Assembly (NCBI GenBank): GCA_037179515.1
Contig: JAXCGZ010005662.1
Location: forward strand, 227,501 to 291,500
Reading direction: 5' to 3'
Source of the DNA: Halocaridina rubra
Taxonomy: Eukaryota > Arthropoda > Malacostraca > Decapoda > Atyidae
DNA length: 64,000 nt
The translations under genes were made by a program, and so were the position numbers. The notes beneath the pieces are model-generated. The model was not told where the DNA came from and did not search any database. It worked only from the letters and a program-made list of their open reading frames with translations. This document shows positions 60,146 to 64,000 of the stretch, in pieces. How positions within the stretch are numbered: position 1 is the stretch's first letter; each line of letters begins with the position of its first letter.

Positions 60146-60307
60146 CACAGATTTATATAGGCATTTTATATGTTAATAATGTTTTTTTTTTTTTTGGAGT
60201 TGTATAATATTTATGCAATCATTTGTTATACTGTTTTTATGTTGGATTTGGTTAGATATGCACCACAATGGAGAAGTACCATTCAAAACTATTGGTTTCT
60301 ATTTGAT

Positions 60308-60313
60308 AATAAA
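60308..60313 (+). terminator. Polyadenylation signal of the LRR-like gene
   Basis: AATAAA lies 163 nt after the stop codon and is the first good hexamer downstream. Confidence 0.6.
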
Positions 60314-60464
60314 CTATTGAATATTTAATACTTGTAATAATATACTTATTGTTTGAAATTTTACTTTCAGCTGTTATAACAGAAACATACAAATGGCATT
60401 TGGACCCAATTACTTGAAATATGAACACTTCACTTGTTAGTGTCAGAAAGAGTTTTAGCTGTAA

Positions 60465-60905
60465 AGGCCTGTCCAGACAAGCGGGCGTGTCCGCCAAGCA
60501 GCGTGGTTGGCGGGCAAATTTTATCGGGCATATCCGTGAATGTTGTCCACACGGCAGAGGTGATGAATGGGCGGTCATGGCCGATGATGCCAGTACCTTG
60601 TTGAGTGTCGTACGATAAGCATGCAGGTCAGTACTGCTCAGAAGAAGAAAGTATTGTGTAGCTTAATAATTGGTGTACCGTATGTATAAAGAAAAAGAAC
60701 AAAAAGAAGAGCATATGGTGCAAAGATTGGCTAAATAGAAGCTATGTTAACTTAAGTCTGGCAGTGTCGTACCTCCAATATTTGCCTCCGGGCATCGGCT
60801 GGTGATTTCGCTTAACATGGGCACGGCCATTTCGCTGGTTTGCCCGTTATAAGAGCCCGATGACAAGCATTCCCGCTGATCAGGCCCGCTCGCCTGGACA
60901 TGCCT
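60465..60905. mobile_element. PIF/Harbinger-type MITE with TAA target duplication
   Basis: The left end AGGCCTGTCCAGACAAGCGG and the right end (reverse complement) AGGCATGTCCAGGCGAGCGG match at 17 of 20 bases and lie between TAA trinucleotides at 60462-60464 and 60906-60908. A 3-bp TWA duplication is the PIF/Harbinger signature. GC content and CpG are far above the surroundings. A decayed KRTKRRAYGAKIG stretch near 60690-60730 may be a transposase trace. Confidence 0.8.
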
Positions 60906-61249
60906 TAATATGCTTGCTTGGACATTAACTTACAGCAAGGGTGTATGTTCCTGGTTATGAACCGTTTCATTGCATATATTTTTATTGGTTATAATGTTCC
61001 CTCTACAATATGCAGTACATAGAATTAATATTTAAAAAAGTGAGCGAAATATTTTTGTTTAATTTACTGTTACGCTTTCTGTGCTGCAGGACTTATACCA
61101 TTAAGTAACACAATGAACCAAATTGATGTTATGTGGTTGATGAAGATGTGAATATTAATTTAAAATTTTTGCTCTTGAGTCAGTAACATTGTTGGCTTGC
61201 CTAATTGCATACTGTATGTTTTGATGCAATTCAGAAAATCCATATAAAT

Positions 61250-62052
61250 CAGTGTTTCTCAACCTTTTTTAAATCAAGGTGCACTTGTAGAGTAATTAAA
61301 ACTCTAAGGCCCACTTAATATATCAAGAAGATAAAATTATCCGTAAAATTGCAAAATTGTAAAATTATAAAAAATGACTTGAAATAAGCATGTACTTTTA
61401 AGACATTACAATATATTTTATCAAGTATACTTGTGTGAGACCTGTGCTTTGGCATGTTTTTTCATATTAGGCCTTCTATGTGATAAGCATACTCTCATTT
61501 CCTCATCAATACATCTAATATTTAATCGACTTTTACATTTAATGTTGGTAAATGCAGAAAATTCTAATTCACAAAGATATGATGTAGAGAACTGCAATAA
61601 AATATTCAGTTCTTTACGAGCTATTGAGGGATTTTCTTTGATGGAAATCCAAATTTGATGAATGGGCATCTCTTTATGTTCGATTTTTAAGATGTCCCTC
61701 ACAGTGCTTAGCTCAAAGGATTACTGCCTATGCCTGTACTCAAATGTCATTATAGCTGCTGCTTACATGCTTTAGGATGGGTTGTTCTAAGATTACATAT
61801 CAACCATTCACGAGAGAGAGAGAGAGAGATAGATAATGACGGATTTAAATCCGTTGAGGAAGAGAAAAGGGAAAGTTTTATCCATTCCTTTTTAAAGATT
61901 AAGGAAATGATTATCCAGTTTAAAATATCAAACGACAAAGACATGGGAGCCATGTACCATCTGTGGTTTTTAAAAATACAGATTTTATTTATATAAAAAA
62001 AATCATAAATTACTTTATCATTAACTTGGGGTGCACCAGTTGAGAAACGCTG
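61250..62052 (-). mobile_element. hAT (Charlie-like) deletion derivative with 8-bp target duplication
   Basis: Terminal repeats CAGTGTTTCTCAACCTTTTT and, on the right, the reverse complement CAGCGTTTCTCAACTGG. They are flanked by ATATAAAT (61242-61249) and GTATAAAT (62053-62060). A transposase C-terminus lies on the minus strand at 61702-61421. The rest of the transposase is gone. Confidence 0.88.
61421..61702 (-). pseudogene. hAT transposase C-terminal dimerisation region
   Basis: A 93-codon frame with HQIWISIKENPSIARKELNI, LLQFSTSYLCELEFSAFTNI and DEEMRVCLSHRRPNMKK. This is the hAT C-terminal region shared by Charlie-type transposases and their domesticated relatives such as ZBED5. The catalytic domain and BED finger are absent. 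Confidence 0.88.
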
Positions 62053-62060
62053 GTATAAAT

Positions 62061-63319
62061 ATTCAGGCACATGATATTGAGTTTTGTGATTTCATTATAA
62101 ACAAAGTCCACATTTACTATACCGTACTGAGTATGCAGGGAAAATTATTTTAAGTGAGGATGACGATATAAAATTGATTATGAACTTTGCATCCTTCAGT
62201 CTTGCAAAATCACCACATTACTTCTTTTACATATGCTTATCATTTGCAGTATATAGGGACAATCATTTAAGATTAGATACGATTTTTACTCATTTTGAGA
62301 TTTCTGTGCTTGCAAAACTTTTGTTTTACTTCAAAAAGGGAAATGCCTTATAGTAACTTATGTTAAAGATAGAGAGTAAGTGTCATCCAGGTTTTATAAA
62401 AATGGAAAATGAAGCACATATCACATGTTCACTATTCTTAGATATCCATTGGTGTTGAGTGCCAAAAAGTTTTATTTTTCTTATAGTACTTAGCTTTCTG
62501 TAATAAAGTCTTCTAGCTAGAAACACGAAATTTGAACTCTTAATGGGTTATTTCATCATTTGTGAGCACATGAACATTTTATCATAGGATCTTCCTTGTC
62601 TCTTCTGACGAGCTAATTTCATGTTTATATATGACATAGTTTTAGAACTGATGCAAGTCATATTTGATACTGGGATCTTAAGCCAATTGCTCCTAAGACT
62701 TGATGAGTGATTTTATTGTCCTCCTGCATAACTGCTTATATAAACTTTTTTAGAATTGCTTCTAGAAGACGAATTGTAGCCAAGCTAACAATTTGCCCCT
62801 TATCAGGAGCTGATTCATAAAATTTCAGTATTTCAAAATCCTCAAGACCATGAAATAACAAGAGCCTTTGGGCTTTTAGAATAATGATAAAGAGTCTTGC
62901 ACTCTCCTTAACATTTCATTGATTGCTTAAGGACATAATATCTGAGAAAGTGCCAACCAGCTGATTGTTTTACATACTACAATTATCTGTGATTTTTTAA
63001 AGTAAATATATTGTTCATGCCAAATATGATAATTTAAATCGTATTACTAGAAAACTATTTTTCAAGATTGTATAAAACCAAGTTTCTCATCATAGTCTCT
63101 CTATCTACTCTTATTCCTGATGACATTCTGTAGCAACAGATTTTCAATTGTAGTGGTAATGTCGAAACACATTAACTACTGTAATTCCCTGAAATATTAT
63201 TTGATTTGCAGTTCACCTGTATTCCAGGACCACAAGACAAATATTAAGCCTTACAACATACCTTCCAACCAAGTACTTATAATTTGCATTTGAGGCTTGG
63301 AAAAAACTTACCACTATGG
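62061..63319. other. No gene seen
   Basis: AT-rich sequence between the hAT derivative and the foldback element. No open frame of note and no recognised repeat. Confidence 0.5.
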
Positions 63320-63864
63320 CCTATTCGTTCAGACTTTGCCCTGAGCAGTGGAGAAGGGAGAAATGTTCATTCCTACCTTATTTTCTCCACTGCTACTTTA
63401 CAATAATTAGTCCCGACTGGCTTGAGCTGTAGCAGGAAGGTGACTGAAGAATAATGACCCGTAATAAACTTATAAATGGTTTCCGTAAGTAATATCTAAC
63501 ATACAGAAGAGTATATTGGAATATGGAGCCATCAGTTGCAAGAACAGACAATTATTATGATGTCATTTTCTACAACCAATCAATGCTGAGCTACTCTGAC
63601 GTCATAAGTCCCTTGAATCAATCAACGTGGATTTTGTTTTGCTTTTCTGCCACGGCATATTCATCAGCCTTCTTTTAAAATAAAAAAATATATCCTAGTG
63701 AAATGTATTTGTAAGTTTATTACGGGTCATTATTCTTTAGTCGCCTACCTGCTACAGCTCTAACCAGTTGGGACTAATTATTGTAAAGTAGCAGTGGAGA
63801 AAATAAGGTAGGAATGAACTTTTCTCCCCTCTCCACTGCCCAGGGCAAAGTCTGAACGAATAGG
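63320..63864. mobile_element. Foldback/MITE element with 153-bp inverted arms
   Basis: The left arm 63320-63472 and right arm 63712-63864 are inverted copies of equal length with about nine mismatches by eye. They are separated by 239 bp that includes TGACGTCATAAG. The ends are CCTATTCGTTCAGACTTTGC. Flanking CTATGG and TTATGG may be an imperfect duplication. No coding capacity. Superfamily unknown. Confidence 0.85.
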
Positions 63865-64000
63865 TTATGGTATTTTCTATGTTAAATGCACCTTTATTGA
63901 AAGCTTCACTTATGAATTTGTTGCCTTCTGCAATTGTGACTTTTCTGTGAATCTAATTAATTTTTCCAGGATATTCTTTTAGCCACTCCTACTCCATTAC

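Overview
This is a 64-kb piece of an animal nuclear genome, AT-rich and crowded with repeats, most likely from an arthropod and probably a decapod crustacean. That placement is an inference. It rests on a metazoan Rab14 gene with short canonical introns, very long (TA)n tracts, and a mix of CR1-like, Jockey-like and RTE non-LTR elements, a copia LTR element, and Tigger, hAT and PIF/Harbinger DNA transposons. Nothing bacterial, viral, plasmid-borne or CRISPR-like is present.

Two host genes can be supported. (1) rab14 lies on the minus strand in six coding exons between 39659 and 20941. All six join in phase with canonical GT/AG sites and give a 215-residue small GTPase with every G motif and a C-terminal CSC prenylation site. 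(2) On the plus strand, an unnamed leucine-rich-repeat-like protein of 598 residues has its start in an exon at 55877-56045 and most of its length in one exon at 58496-60145. A probable 5' UTR exon lies just upstream and an AATAAA signal just downstream.

Layout. 1-2672: five near-identical 273-bp tandem units carrying a tRNA-like Pol III promoter, then AT microsatellites and a diverged sixth copy. 2673-4640: mostly unassigned. 4640-11490: two CR1-like LINEs in tandem, minus strand; the second is split by a plus-strand Jockey-like LINE. 11500-20570: repeat-poor AT-rich sequence downstream of rab14. 20941-39659: rab14. Its 10.1-kb intron 3 holds a nested stack: an RTE element (minus) split by a copia element with 5-bp target duplications, itself invaded by a second RTE (plus) and a short Jockey-type 3' end. 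Intron 2 holds a dead Tigger transposon and a Jockey-like copy. Intron 1 holds a Tigger-derived element sitting inside an (AAT)n tract. 39660-52350: probable rab14 upstream/5' UTR intron with a third CR1-like and a third Jockey-like copy. 52578-53705: very large TA and AAT/ATT tracts. 55540-60313: the LRR-like gene, whose intron holds a hAT MITE and SINE-like pieces. 60465-63864: a PIF/Harbinger MITE, a hAT deletion derivative and a 153-bp-arm foldback element.

No undescribed multi-gene system is visible. The most unusual features are the homogenised tRNA-like tandem array, the layered insertions in rab14 intron 3, families of short elements that share the 3' ends of the resident LINEs, the foldback element, and an LRR-like protein that I could not assign to a named family.
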